This document shows positions 46,601 through 57,900 of a DNA stretch of 64,000 nucleotides, one piece after another (within the stretch, counting starts at the first letter, position 1; each line of letters starts with the position of its first letter). Made by a program: the position numbers and the translations under genes. Source of the DNA: Ciona intestinalis (Eukaryota; Chordata; Ascidiacea; Phlebobranchia; Cionidae); the NCBI RefSeq assembly GCF_000224145.3, contig NC_020167.2, positions 5,647,647-5,711,646 on the forward strand, given 5' to 3'. Below the pieces are notes generated by a model. The model made no database searches. It worked only from the letters and a program-made list of their open reading frames with translations, and was not told where the DNA came from.

Positions 46601-49600
46601 TTGTTGGGCAAAGTGGATGCGGGAAAAGCACGATCATTCAACTTGTACAACGATTTTATGACGTTCAGGTAAACAACTAAACTAATAATTGAATAATCAA
46701 GTAAAAGTGTTGATGAATTAATGTTTAGTAGAAAACAATTGATCATTTAACATATTTGTCTGCGGTTTATCTATAATACTGTTTGACAAGTTTTTATATC
46801 ATGAGATTCTTTTTTACCTTCCAAACTGTTTGTATGCATTCATTCACTCATTTATTCATTAATTCATTCATTCAAGTATACCAACGCAGTTTTGATTATG
46901 ACACTAAGTCCATCCACTGTTACAAATTTTTGTGTTGATTAATTTATAGGAAGGTTCAGTCACCGTTGGCGGGAAAAACGTGACGGACGTTAACGTTCGA
47001 AAACTGCGAGAACTTATCGGGGTCGTCGCTCAAGAGCCTGTGCTGTTCGCTACAACTATTGCTGAGAATATCCGCTGGGGGCGCGAAGGAGTAACTGACA
47101 GGGAAATCGAACAAGCAGCCCGACAAGCAAACGCATACAACTTCATCATGAAGCTACCCAATGTAAGGTTAAGCGAAGATCAAATTAAATAATAATTAAA
47201 TTGGAAACAAAACGTAGTCGTTCTTGGAAAACCGTGTATTCTAATTTACCAACATTTTATTTGTTTTAGAAATTTGAAACGTTAGTTGGCGAAAGAGGTG
47301 GTCAAATGAGCGGAGGACAAAAGCAGAGGATTGCTATAGCTCGCGCCATCGTACGGAATCCGAAAGTTCTTCTTCTGGACGAAGCAACGTCCGCTCTCGA
47401 TACAAAAAGTGAATCGATCGTTCAACAAGCACTGGAAAAAGCATCTGCAGGTAAGCATNNNNNNNNNNNNNNNNNNNNNNNNNNNNNNNNNNNNNNNNNN
47501 NNNNNNNNTACTTGACAATGTTCGGTTTATACGGTTTGTCCTATTGGTATGGAACAACGTTGGTGTTGGATGGTGAAATTACTGTCGGAAACATGATGAC
47601 AACTTTCTTCAACATTCTCATTGCGGCTTTTGCTCTTGGGACGGTAAGATATCGGTTGTCTGAAGTATTTTAACTATATTCATTATAATAAATGGTGAGT
47701 TCGTTGTTACAAAAGCCGTTAGACGTATTAGACCGCAGCTTTGTATCGAGACTTCTAATTCATGACGTCATCATTCCACCATTTCTTTTTAATAAACGTT
47801 AAAAACACGTTTTCGTTGCTTCGAATATGGTTTATTGCGATTTCTATTACAAATTCTTTTTGGGTTCCAGGCTGGCAGGGCTATTTCCGAGTCGTTCGCT
47901 GGCGCTAAAAGGCTGCAGGTGCAAGCATCTTCAGCGTGATTGACCGCATTCCAACTATTGACATCTTTTCTGACAAAGGAGAAAATCCCAACCCTGAAGA
48001 TGGATCCGTACAACTGAAGGATGTTAAATTTACCTATCCGTCACGTCCAGATACGCAGGTTAGAGATAGATATAAACGAAAGAGAAAGATAAGTCCCTTG
48101 ATTGCCATCGTTACTTTTCATACCAATATATATAATTTTTTTATTTAACATTATAAGACCCGATATATACGCACATTCAAAAACTTAATTAATTTCAATT
48201 ATAGGTTCTGAAGGGAGTATCATTATCTATTGAACATGGTAAGACGGTTGCGCTTGTTTGGGCAATAGTGGATGCGGGAAAAGCACGATCATTCAACTTG
48301 TACAACGATTTTATGACGTACAGGTGATTAACTAAACTAATAATTGAATAATCAAGTAAAAGTGTTGGTAAATTAATGTTCGGTAGAAAACAATTGATCA
48401 TTTAACATATTTGTCTGCGGTTTATCTATAATACTGTTTGACAAGTTTTTATATCTTGAGATTCTTTTTTACCTTCCAAACTGTTTGTATGCATTCATTC
48501 ACTTATATTCATTCATTCATTCACTCATTCATTCATTCATTCATTCACTCATTTATTCATTCATTCATTCAAGTATACCAACGCAGTTTCGATTATGACA
48601 CTAAGTCCATCCACTGTTACAAATTTTTGTGTTAATTAATTTATAGGAAGGTTCAGTCACCGTTGGCGGGAAAAACGTGACGGACGTTAACGTTCGAAAA
48701 CTGCGAGAACTTATCGGGGTCGTCGCTCAAGAGCCTGTGCTGTTCGCTACAACTATTGCTGAGAATATCCGCTGGGGGCGCGAAGGAGTAACTGACAGGG
48801 AAATCGAGCAAGCAGCCCGACAAGCAAACGCATACAACTTCATCATGAAGCTACCCAATGTAAGGTTAAGCGAAGATCAAATTAAATAATAATTAAATTG
48901 GAAACAAAACGTAGTCGTTCTTGGAAAACCGTGTATTCTAATTTACCAACATTTTATTTGTTTTAGAAATTTGAAACGTTAGTTGGCGAAAGAGGTGGTC
49001 AAATGAGCGGAGGACAAAAGCAGAGGATTGCTATAGCTCGCGCCATCGTACGGAATCCGAAAGTTCTTCTTCTGGACGAAGCAACGTCCGCTCTCGATAC
49101 AAAAAGTGAATCGATCGTTCAACAAGCACTGGAAAAAGCATCTGCAGGTAAGCATCTTATTCTGTCGTATTTTAGATTTTAAGTCATAATATGTGCATTG
49201 ATATATCATGTATATGTGCACGACGTGTTCTTCATCTATGTTATTTCTATATACCATGTAAACTTCTCCTTACAGGTCGCACTACAGTGGTTGTGGCACA
49301 CCGGTTGTCAACCATACGAAGTGCTGATAAAATCTTTGCTTTTCACGAGGGATTGCTGAAAGAAGAAGGAAGTCATGAAGAACTCCTCAAGATCAAAGAC
49401 GGAGTTTACAGCAACCTCATTAACATGCAAGCAGGAAGAGAAAAGGAGGAGGAAAACGAAAAACTCCCGGATCCAGATGAACCGATTGAAACGGATATTC
49501 CCGGTTAGCATATATTGCAATGCATTTTATATTTTCTATGTAATCTATTCTGGTTGGGAAGTCTGTGTTCGAAAAATTTACCTTGAAATAGTATGACAGG

Positions 49601-52600
49601 TTTACATTTAACGACAGTTAGAGTCGTGTTAATATGGTTAAAATATTCCTACGATGACAGATGTCCAGTTTTCTTCCGACGTACATCAGAAACCAAAATC
49701 TCGCACAATATCCGGCTCTTCTGTGTCGAGCCTTGTGAACCGGAGGAGTTCCTTGGCGCTCGTAAAGACTTACTCTCAGCAAGGACAAGTCAACGGAATT
49801 GGACACGAGGTTAAGAGCAAAGACGACGAAGAGGAAGAGGACATACCAGATGTTGGATTCGGTAGAATTCTTAAGTTGAACCAGCCAGAGTGGTATTACA
49901 TGGCAGGTTAGAAACTTAGTGTTAATAATGTTAATAAATTCACTTTACGTTTTAAAATATAGAATTGTAGATACGTATTTTGATATATCTGCGTTTGTAC
50001 AATATTTAAATCATTTATTTTTCAAGTTAAATTTACTTAAGATAATGTTTATACACTAATCTTCATACATATCGAATACACACGTTTTTCTTTACAGGTG
50101 GATGTGTGTTTGCTGCAATTGCTGGAGCCGCAGATCCGGTGAATGCGATTTTGTTCGCTGAGGTTCTTACCATATTCACGCTGAACGACGCTGAAGAGCA
50201 GGAAGCGAAAGCAGTCCTGTACGGTCTCATTTTCGTCGCCGTTGGAGTTATCACGTTTGTCGCCTGCTGTAGTGAGGTTGGGCAAATAATCAAACTTTAC
50301 GTTTTTACCAGTTCTTTGTAACCTTGTAACATTGGCATAAAACAGTGCAAGACAATTTTTAACACAATTCTTAGAATATGTTCACTTTTTCCAAGGCTAC
50401 CCTTTTCGGCAAGTCTGGCATGGAACTTACAGTTCGACTTCGCAAGATGGCTTTTCAAGCCATGATGAGACAGGACATCGCATACTTTGACGACCATAAA
50501 CACAGCACTGGCGCACTTTGCACACGACTTTCAACCGACGCTTCAAGGGTACAAGGATGCACTGGTGTTAGGATTGGAACAATTATTAAGAATTTCAGCA
50601 CACTCGGTAAGCCCCAACTGCAATACAAGTGAATTCATATATATAGCAGATAACGCCGCTGTTTTTTGTCTTTTTTTATCGCAACACCTTATTGTGGTTG
50701 CAGGTGTCGCACTTGGAATAGCATTTGCATATGGGTGGAAACTTACATTACTGACAATGGCTTTTATCCCATTCCTTATTATCGGAGGTGCACTTGAAAT
50801 GCAGCTGCTCATCGGAGAAGAAGAGAAAGAAGACCAAGCTTACGAGGCAGCAGGTATGTTATGATGTCATCATGACGTCACCAGCGTGGTTTATTTTGTT
50901 ACTATTATACGTTTTGTGTATAAGAAATGTTATAGGCATGTGAGTTAGTGATGAACACTTGATACATAAACTACTTCCAGGTCAAGTAGCAGGTGAAGCC
51001 ATAAACAACATACGTACAGTGGCCTCTCTGACCAAAGAGAAAACGATTTACGAGCTTTACACTGAACAACTTGCTGGACCAGTAAAGTGAGTTGCCCATA
51101 TATAGTAGGGTGGGGAAAATGTGACACCTTTTTGTTCGATTTTCTTGTCCCGTTTTTAATTTTTTTGTGAATTATAAAACCATATTCTAACGACTCCTAT
51201 AGAGTAGTATTAATTGTTTGAAACACGATTAATACATTTGAATATTATACAATAAATGTGTCCCATCTCACCCCAAATGCTATCTATATCAATTATGTTA
51301 ATACTAAAAAACTCGATACCGCAATGGTGTCTCAAAAATAATGACCAAAAATCTAAAGCTATCTTCACAAGCTATTGTAAATATTCCACTTTCCAGGAAA
51401 GCGACCCAAAAAGCGATGCTGGTTGGTCTTGGCTACGGATACTCACAGTGCGTCATCTACTTTGCTTACTCCGCTGTTTTCGGGCTTGGAATCGAACTTG
51501 TTATTCAGCAAGACATGACGTTTGATAATGTGTTTAAGTAAAAACTTTACCTCTATGTGGCACATAGGTGAAAAGAGTCATTTAATACCCGTAATATCTC
51601 AGGGTATTGACGGCTGTTATATTCGGAGCTATGGCTGTGGGTCAGAATAGCTCGTTCGCTCCAGATTTCGCCGAAGCTAAAGTATCTGCTCGACGAATGT
51701 TTGCACTATTTGATCAAACCCCTGAGATTGACGCTTACAGTGATGAAGGCGCTTCACCGGTAAGACTGTCCATAGTACACTAAAACATATAGCTTGGTTT
51801 GTAATTTGCATTTTTATATCTATGTGTTATCTAGGCACATTGCAAGGGTGAAATCACTCTTAAAGCAGTTCACTTCCGCTACCCAACCAGGCCCGACTTA
51901 CCGGTGTTGAAAGGCCTTGACGTGACAATCAAACCCGGTCAGACGTTGGCTTTGGTTGGCCAATCCGGATGCGGCAAATCGACCACAGTGCAGCTGGTGG
52001 AAAGGTTTTATGACGCAGAAGAAGGGCAAGTGGTACGTAACAATTGACATTGTCATGATGCGGTTTCTAACAATTATCCAACCGATTTAGTTAATTGACG
52101 GAGTTGATGTCAGGAAACTTAACGTGAAATGGTTACGACAACAAATGGGACTCGTTTCACAGGAACCCATGCTTTTTAACCAGAGCATCAAAGAAAATAT
52201 TTTGTGAGTTTTAAAAGATAAAGTTGTTGGTATTTTAAGATTAGTCAGTAAGTATGTCAATATTGTAAACCATTCAAAAACATCTGTGTGTATGGTCACC
52301 GTCGCAGTGAAGCTATGTCTGCAACTGCCCATTTCTCGTATGTTTATTACCGACATATTTTAAGCATCACCTTACATAGGTATGGCGACTGTGCACGAAC
52401 ACCAAGTGACGCAGAAATAGACGAGGCGGCTAAAAACGCCAATATCAAAAACTTTATCCAAGATCTGCCGGAGGTACGCTATTTCTATTTCTACAAAGTG
52501 CTCTTGTATTTTGCTCTTCGTACAATTAAACTTGCTTATGTTATCAGATAAACCTAATAATGATTATGTACAACAGAAATTCGATACGATGGTTGGTTTG

Positions 52601-53280
52601 AAAGGCGGCCAGTTATCTGGTGGTCAGAAGCAGAGAGTGGCCATCGCAAGGGCACTCATCCGTAACCCGAAGATTCTTCTCCTGGACGAAGCCACGTCAG
52701 CGCTAGATACCGAAAGTGAAAAGGTCTGTTTAAGCCTAAGTTTCTTAAAAATGTTCAGAACATGTTCCTGTCGACACATTCATTTGCTACTTAATTGTTT
52801 GTTTTGTTTTAAAATGGTTATGCAGGGGTCACATTGTAGAATTGAAGCGGGACCGACTCTTAAAAAAATCCACTCATTAAACTTTCTTTATTAAGATCGT
52901 TCAAGACGCGCTAGATGCCGCACGAAAAGGTCGAACCAGCGTCGTAGTTGCGCACAGACTCTCAACTGTGAAAAATGCGGATCAGATCGCTGTAGTGGAC
53001 AATGGTGTCGTGGTAGAAATCGGCACACACGAGCAACTTATTGCGGCCAAGGGCCCATATTTCAGGTATATATACTGACAGTGTAAGGTGTTCAAAGTCT
53101 GCTTGATTTTGTGATATTGAAAGCGCTTGCTTGTCTATGTTCAGCGACTTTATATCTAATGACATCTGTACTAAACTCTTCGATCCAAACATCAGTTACT
53201 AAGGTTTATACAGTTTGGTGAACGCCCAACTTTCCGAAAAAGATCGTAACGGTGAAGATTTTCTCGTGAAACTCAAGTGA
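43644..53280 (+). CDS. ABCB1: P-glycoprotein-like full ABC transporter (ABCB1 family), copy 1
   Basis: Twenty-five exons: 43644-43773, 43923-44122, 44354-44497, 44586-44690, 44998-45169, 45309-45433, 45784-45997, 46223-46405, 46552-46668, 46950-47162, 47270-47450, 49276-49503, 49661-49906, 50098-50276, 50396-50606, 50704-50853, 50981-51086, 51397-51537, 51603-51759, 51835-52032, 52091-52203, 52380-52473, 52577-52723, 52896-53065, 53214-53280. From the ATG at 43705 they give 3930 nt, 1309 aa (human P-gp 1280), if the duplicate block 47509-49155 is skipped. Order is TMD1, NBD1, charged linker, TMD2, NBD2. NBD1 has Walker [10 protein letters not shown] at 423-431, MSGGQKQR and [11 protein letters not shown] with Glu552. 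NBD2 has Walker A at 1089-1097, [19 protein letters not shown] and AHRLSTV. Both ATP sites look canonical. Likely an efflux pump of the plasma membrane; substrate unknown. Linker-region donors are atypical (GTTAGC, GTTAGA, GTTGGG). Confidence 0.95.
45671..45715 (-). mobile_element. Right-end fragment of a miniature element in ABCB intron 6
   Basis: Only the tail is recognisable: GTGCTTAAGTGTCCCATCTT then CCCCCACTGTACTATATA. A TATAGTAAG at 45571 may mark the remains of the other end. Confidence 0.55.
45863..47458. repeat. First copy of a 1.6-kb duplicated segment (ABCB exons 7-11)
   Basis: From TACTTGACAATGTTCGG in exon 7 to GTAAGCAT after exon 11. It recurs at 47509-49155 with only scattered differences and a longer ATTC tract. 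Exon frames in this copy are intact. Confidence 0.9.
46845..46876. repeat. ATTC tetranucleotide microsatellite, short allele
   Basis: An imperfect (ATTC)n tract in intron 9. The corresponding tract in the duplicate block at about 48491-48570 is much longer. Confidence 0.8.
47459..47508. other. Assembly gap, 50 N
   Basis: Exactly 50 unknown bases, directly at the junction between the two copies of the duplicated ABCB segment. Confidence 1.
47509..49155 (+). pseudogene. Second copy of ABCB exons 7 (part) to 11, with frameshifts
   Basis: The exon equivalents are 47509-47643, 47871-48058, 48205-48323, 48647-48859 and 48967-49147. Exon 8 is 5 bp and exon 9 is 2 bp longer than in the first copy, because of extra bases near short runs (GCAGGGCTATTTCC, GCTAAAAGG, GTTTGGGCAATAG). 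This breaks the frame and the Walker A motif. Exons 10 and 11 are intact. The segment starts in mid-exon right after an N gap. The simplest reading is a second allele or low-quality contig end left unmerged, not a gene part. Confidence 0.8.
48491..48570. repeat. ATTC tetranucleotide microsatellite, long allele
   Basis: (ATTC)n interrupted by ACTC units, in the duplicated intron 9. It is expanded relative to the tract at 46845. Confidence 0.85.
51100..51285 (-). mobile_element. Miniature element copy, reverse, in ABCB copy 1 intron 17
   Basis: It runs from TATAGTAGGGTGGGGAAAAT to TGTGTCCCATCTCACCCC. The matching intron of the inverted gene copy (57253-57420) lacks it. Confidence 0.85.
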
Positions 53281-53331
53281 AGAAACCGCCAACTTAACCT
53301 TTTTAGTTTGTTTAAAGTTCTATATTAAGCA

Positions 53332-53337
53332 AATAAA
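53332..53337 (+). terminator. Polyadenylation signal of ABCB copy 1
   Basis: AATAAA 52 bp after the TGA at 53278-53280. The same motif sits at the equivalent place in the inverted copy. Confidence 0.7.
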
Positions 53338-53571
53338 TATTTAAAGTTTGTGCAATACGTGACTATTTAATGTTTGTTACCCTACGTCTGCGTGGAATGC
53401 CAATGAACACTTTTTTATTTGTGTCTATTATTCGATAGAAAATAAAAAATGAACGCCAAGCGCAGTTGTGGTGTGCTCCTCCAGCTAGTCAATAATGGAT
53501 TGATTTAATTATCAAAAATAGAAAAATATTAATATATAATCAACCTTAAACTTTTCGTGGTAACTAAATAT
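53338..53571. other. Intergenic, downstream of ABCB copy 1
   Basis: Nothing recognised. A further AATAAA occurs near 53444. Confidence 0.4.
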
Positions 53572-53735
53572 ACAGTATTGTGGGGAAAGATGGGGCACCT
53601 TTAGCACATAATATCCAAATATCCTTATCGTGTTTTAAACAATTAACAACGGTCTTAGGGAGTCGTGAGAATACGGTTTTATAATTCTCAAAAAAAATGA
53701 AAACGTGTCCTATCTTCTCCCACCCTACTTTATGT
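53572..53735 (+). mobile_element. Miniature element copy, forward, internally shortened
   Basis: It has ACAGTATTGTGGGGAAAGAT at the left and CCTATCTTCTCCCACCCTAC at the right. The segment containing the TTTGTTTACTACC block is missing. Confidence 0.85.
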
Positions 53736-54470
53736 AACTTATTTATTCTATCAAAGTGACTCATTCATTTTCTTAAAAGATTTGATCGCTAGTTTTTTGT
53801 TGTTTTTTTTGCCAAACTAAATAAAAAGGGAGTCTAAATTGCGCCCTTATGCTACCGAAGGAAATATTCATCAAAAATGTGTCCTGGGATGATCAACAAT
53901 TTTCAAGGTATTGATCTTGGGTGCGGAGCTCAAGGGGAATGATGAGTGTCCTGTTGCGAAGAATGCGTTAGTGTTAATATGGTTGTTAGTATAAATGAAA
54001 ACTAGAAAGTAGGCTACCTGTCGGATATTTTTTCATTGATGGTTTTGGTGCGACTGAACGAGCAAATCTGGTTGAGTTTGCATAGAAAGTTTAGTATTGG
54101 AGTGATGGTTTGTTATGTCACATTTCAATGCTTACTGAGCTTGGTGTTTGCTTGAATCCAATCAATTTGCTATCAACATTATAAACTAAACACATTCACT
54201 AAACCACCTATTTCTTATAGAGTTATTTAGTTGAACCAATTTGTACATGTTTTTGTTTATAATCATATTTTTATAATAATAGTATGATACTTTGTATAAT
54301 GTATTAACTATGTTATCCGTAAGTGTGCCCCTGAAAAAGCTCACTGTGATCTATTCATAGAATTTATTTTTGGGAGTTTTCTTTTTCCTTCATGATCCAA
54401 CCTTTGGATTAAACTTCTTTAGCTGGGGCGCTTTAATTATGGACACCAAATGTGCAATCTAGTTATGCAT
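53736..54470. other. Intergenic between the two convergent ABCB genes
   Basis: No coding frame or repeat recognised. It is the approximate centre of the inverted gene pair. Confidence 0.4.
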
Positions 54471-54652
54471 ATATAGAGTGGGGGGAGACGGGACATCTTT
54501 AGCACATAATATTCAAATATCCTGGCCCCATTTTAAACAAATATCAACGGTCCATAAGAGTCGTGAGGATACGGTTTTATAATTTCTTGAAAGTTCTATG
54601 CTTACGATTAATTAAGAAAATAAAATAAAATAAGATGTCCCATCTTTACTCA
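54471..54652 (+). mobile_element. Miniature element copy, forward
   Basis: It runs from TATAGAGTGGGGGGAGACGG to GATGTCCCATCTTTACTCAA. It is diverged on the right side. It lies between the two ABCB 3' ends. Confidence 0.8.
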
Positions 54653-54875
54653 ACCTCCAAAAAAATTTTAGTTGTGGAAAATTGTAAAAATACACTTCAT
54701 CATGTATGAAAAACAAAACTTACAAAAAGTTTTACGAAAATCACAGAAAATGCTTTACGTTTAATTTTAAGTCCAATTAAATAACGCACACAAATAAACG
54801 AGTGTCAGTATATATTTCACTATATAACGTGGGGCGGGGAACATTAAAAGTCACGTTTTGCACTAACTTAAAATA

Positions 54876-54881
54876 TTTATT
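54876..54881 (-). terminator. Polyadenylation signal of ABCB copy 2
   Basis: AATAAA on the minus strand, about 50 bp after the stop at 54932, mirroring the signal of copy 1. Confidence 0.7.
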
Positions 54882-54931
54882 TGCTTAATATAGAACTTTA
54901 AACAAACTAAAAGGTTAAGTTGGCGGTTTCT

Positions 54932-57900
54932 TCACTTGAGTTTCACGAGAAAATCTTCACCGTTACGATCTTTTTCGGAAAGTTGGGCGTTCACCAAACT
55001 GTAAAAAATATAAACCTAAGTAACTGATGTTTGGATCGAAGAGTTTAGTACAGATGTCATTAGATATAAAGTCGCTGAACATAGACAAGCAACCACTTTC
55101 AGTACCATAAGCTCAAAGCAGACATTGAACACCTTACATTGTCAGTATACATACCTGAAATATGGGCCCTTGGCCGCAATAAGTTGCTCGTGTGTGCCGA
55201 TTTCTACCACGACACCATTGTCCACTACAGCGATCTGGTCCGCATTTTTCACAGTTGAGAGTCTGTGCGCAACTACGACGCTGGTTCGACCTTTCCGTGC
55301 GGCATCTAGCGCGTCTTGAACGATCTTGATAAGGAACACAAAGTTTAAAGTGTGAATTAAGTACAAAGAACCCCTGCAATGTGGTCTGCTTAATATAGTG
55401 ACATAGGGCTCTTGTTAAAAAATGATATGCGTTTATGTAAGCCTTCTACAATGTCCATATCACAGAAAAGAGTTCTAAAAATGTATTAAAAAGTTAAGCG
55501 TAAACCGACTTTTTCACTTTCGGTATCTAGCGCTGACGTGGCTTCGTCAAGGAGAAGAATCTTCGGGTTACGGATGAGTGCCCTTGCAATGGCCACTCTC
55601 TGCTTCTGACCACCAGATAACTGGCCGCCTTTCAAACCAACCATCGTATCGAATTTCTGTTGTACATAATCATTATTAGGTTTATCTGATAAAATAAGCT
55701 GGTTTAACTGTACATGGAACAAAGAAAAATAGTAACTTGTGTAAGAAGAAAAAACCGTACCTCCGGCAGATCTTGGATAAAGTTTTTGATATTGGCGTTT
55801 TTAGCCGCCTCGTCTATTTCTGCGTCACTTGGTGTTCGTGCACAGTCGCCATACCTATGTAAGGTAATGCTTAAAAGATGTCGGTAATGAATGTACGAGA
55901 AATGGGCAGTTGCAGACATAGCTTCACTGCGATGGTGACCATACACACATATGTTTTGAATGGTGTACAATATTGACATACTTACTGCCTGACTCTTAAA
56001 ATACCAACAACTTTATCTTTTAAAACTCACAAAATATTTTCTTTGATGCTCTGGTTAAAAAGCATGGGTTCCTGTGAAACGAGTCCCATTTGTTGTCGTA
56101 ACCATTTCACGTTAAGTTTCCTGACATCAACTCCGTCAATCAACTAAATCGGTTGGATAATTGTTAGAAACTGCGTCGTGACAATGTCAATTGTTACGTA
56201 CCACTTGCCCTTCTTCTGCGTCATAAAACCTTTCCACCAGCTGCACTGTGGTCGATTTGCCGCATCCGGATTGGCCAACCAAAGCCAACGTCTGACCGGG
56301 TTTGATCGTCACGTCAAGGCCTTTCAACACCGGTAAGTCTGGTCTGGTTGGGTAGCGGAAGTGAACTGCTTTAAGAGTGATCTCACCCTTGCAATGTGCC
56401 TAGATAATACATAGGTATTAAAATGCAAAATACAAACCAAGCTATGTTTTAGTGTACTATGGACAGTCTTACCGGTGAAGCGCCTTCATCACTGTAAGCG
56501 TCAATCTCAGGAGTTTGATCAAATAGTGCAAACATTCGTCGAGCAGATACTTTGGCTTCGGCGAAATCTGGAGCGAACGAGCTATTCTGACCCACAGCCA
56601 TAGCTCCGAATATAACAGCCGTCAATACCCTGAGATATCATACAGTTGTTAAACGACTAGTTTTAAATGTTTGTCACGTTGAAGTGAGTTGCGTGAAAAA
56701 CGATATTTGCAACCTCGCGTTTTTGTACAGAAGCAAACAAGTTTAATTGGTAAACAACCTGTTATAACAAACATACTCCTTTAGTTTAAGAAAATAAGTT
56801 ATAGACTAGTCACTATACAGTATATACGTATAGAGTAACCCACATCGCTTATTCTATTGTGATTGTTAGGTCATGTTTGGTTTTGGTCCTTACGTATAAG
56901 TGGTACCCCTCCCAAATTATTATGTGTTATGTCTTTTGGCTTTTATGTTCTGCATTCGTGATTTTGTCTTTTTAGCTCTCTCAGCTCCTCTGTCTGACTT
57001 TTTCTCATTCAATTTTATGCGTGGTTGTGTTGTGAGGAGATGTAAATAAATCTAAGTACAAACTTTACAGTATTAATTTCAAAACTTAAGAATCCATTTT
57101 TCAGCTCTTACTTGAAGACATTTTCGAACGACATATCTTGCAGAATAACGAGTTCGATTCCAAGTCGAAACACAGCGGCATATGCGAAGTACAGCACGCA
57201 CTGGGAGTATCCGTAGCCAAGCCCAACCAGCAGCACTTTTTGGGTCGCTTTCCTGTTAAAGTAAAACGGCTACAATCTCTTTTTAAAAATGCAGAAGCCG
57301 ATTAAGCGCGTGTAACTTGCTTCATACGTGGCAGGACAACGACTTTAGGTCATTGTTTTGAGACTATTTTGCGGTAACGATGGCTGTAGTATTAACATCA
57401 CTAATTTATAGGCAACTCACTTTACTGGTCCAACAAGTTGTTCAGTGTAAAGCTCGTAAATCGTTTTCTCTTTGGTTAGAGAGGCCACTGTACGTATGTT
57501 GTTTATGGCTTCACCTGCTACTTGACCTGGAAGTAGTTTATGTATCAAATGTTCATCACTAACTCACATGCCTAACATTCCTGATACACAACGCATAATA
57601 GTAACAAAATAAACCACGCTGGTGACGTCATGATGACATCATAACATACCTGCTCCCTCGTAAGCTTGCTTTTCTTTTTCTTCTTTTCCGATAAGCAGCT
57701 GCATTTCTAGCAAGCCTCCGAGAATAAGGAATGGGATAAAAGCCATTGTCAGTAATGTAAGTTTCCACCCATATGCAAATGCTATTCCAAGTGCGACACC
57801 TGCAACCACAATAATTAAGGTGTTACGATAAAAAAGACAAAAAAGTAAGAATTTATGAGCTGGGTTATTTGATGCATAAATTAGATATTTGTATATATTT

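Noticed and set aside
47282..47557. Minus frame running through the N gap
   Set aside because: It is antisense to ABCB exon 11 and includes unknown bases.
48491..48570. Regular short repeats that might suggest a CRISPR-like array
   Set aside because: It is a simple ATTC microsatellite in an intron, with no spacers.
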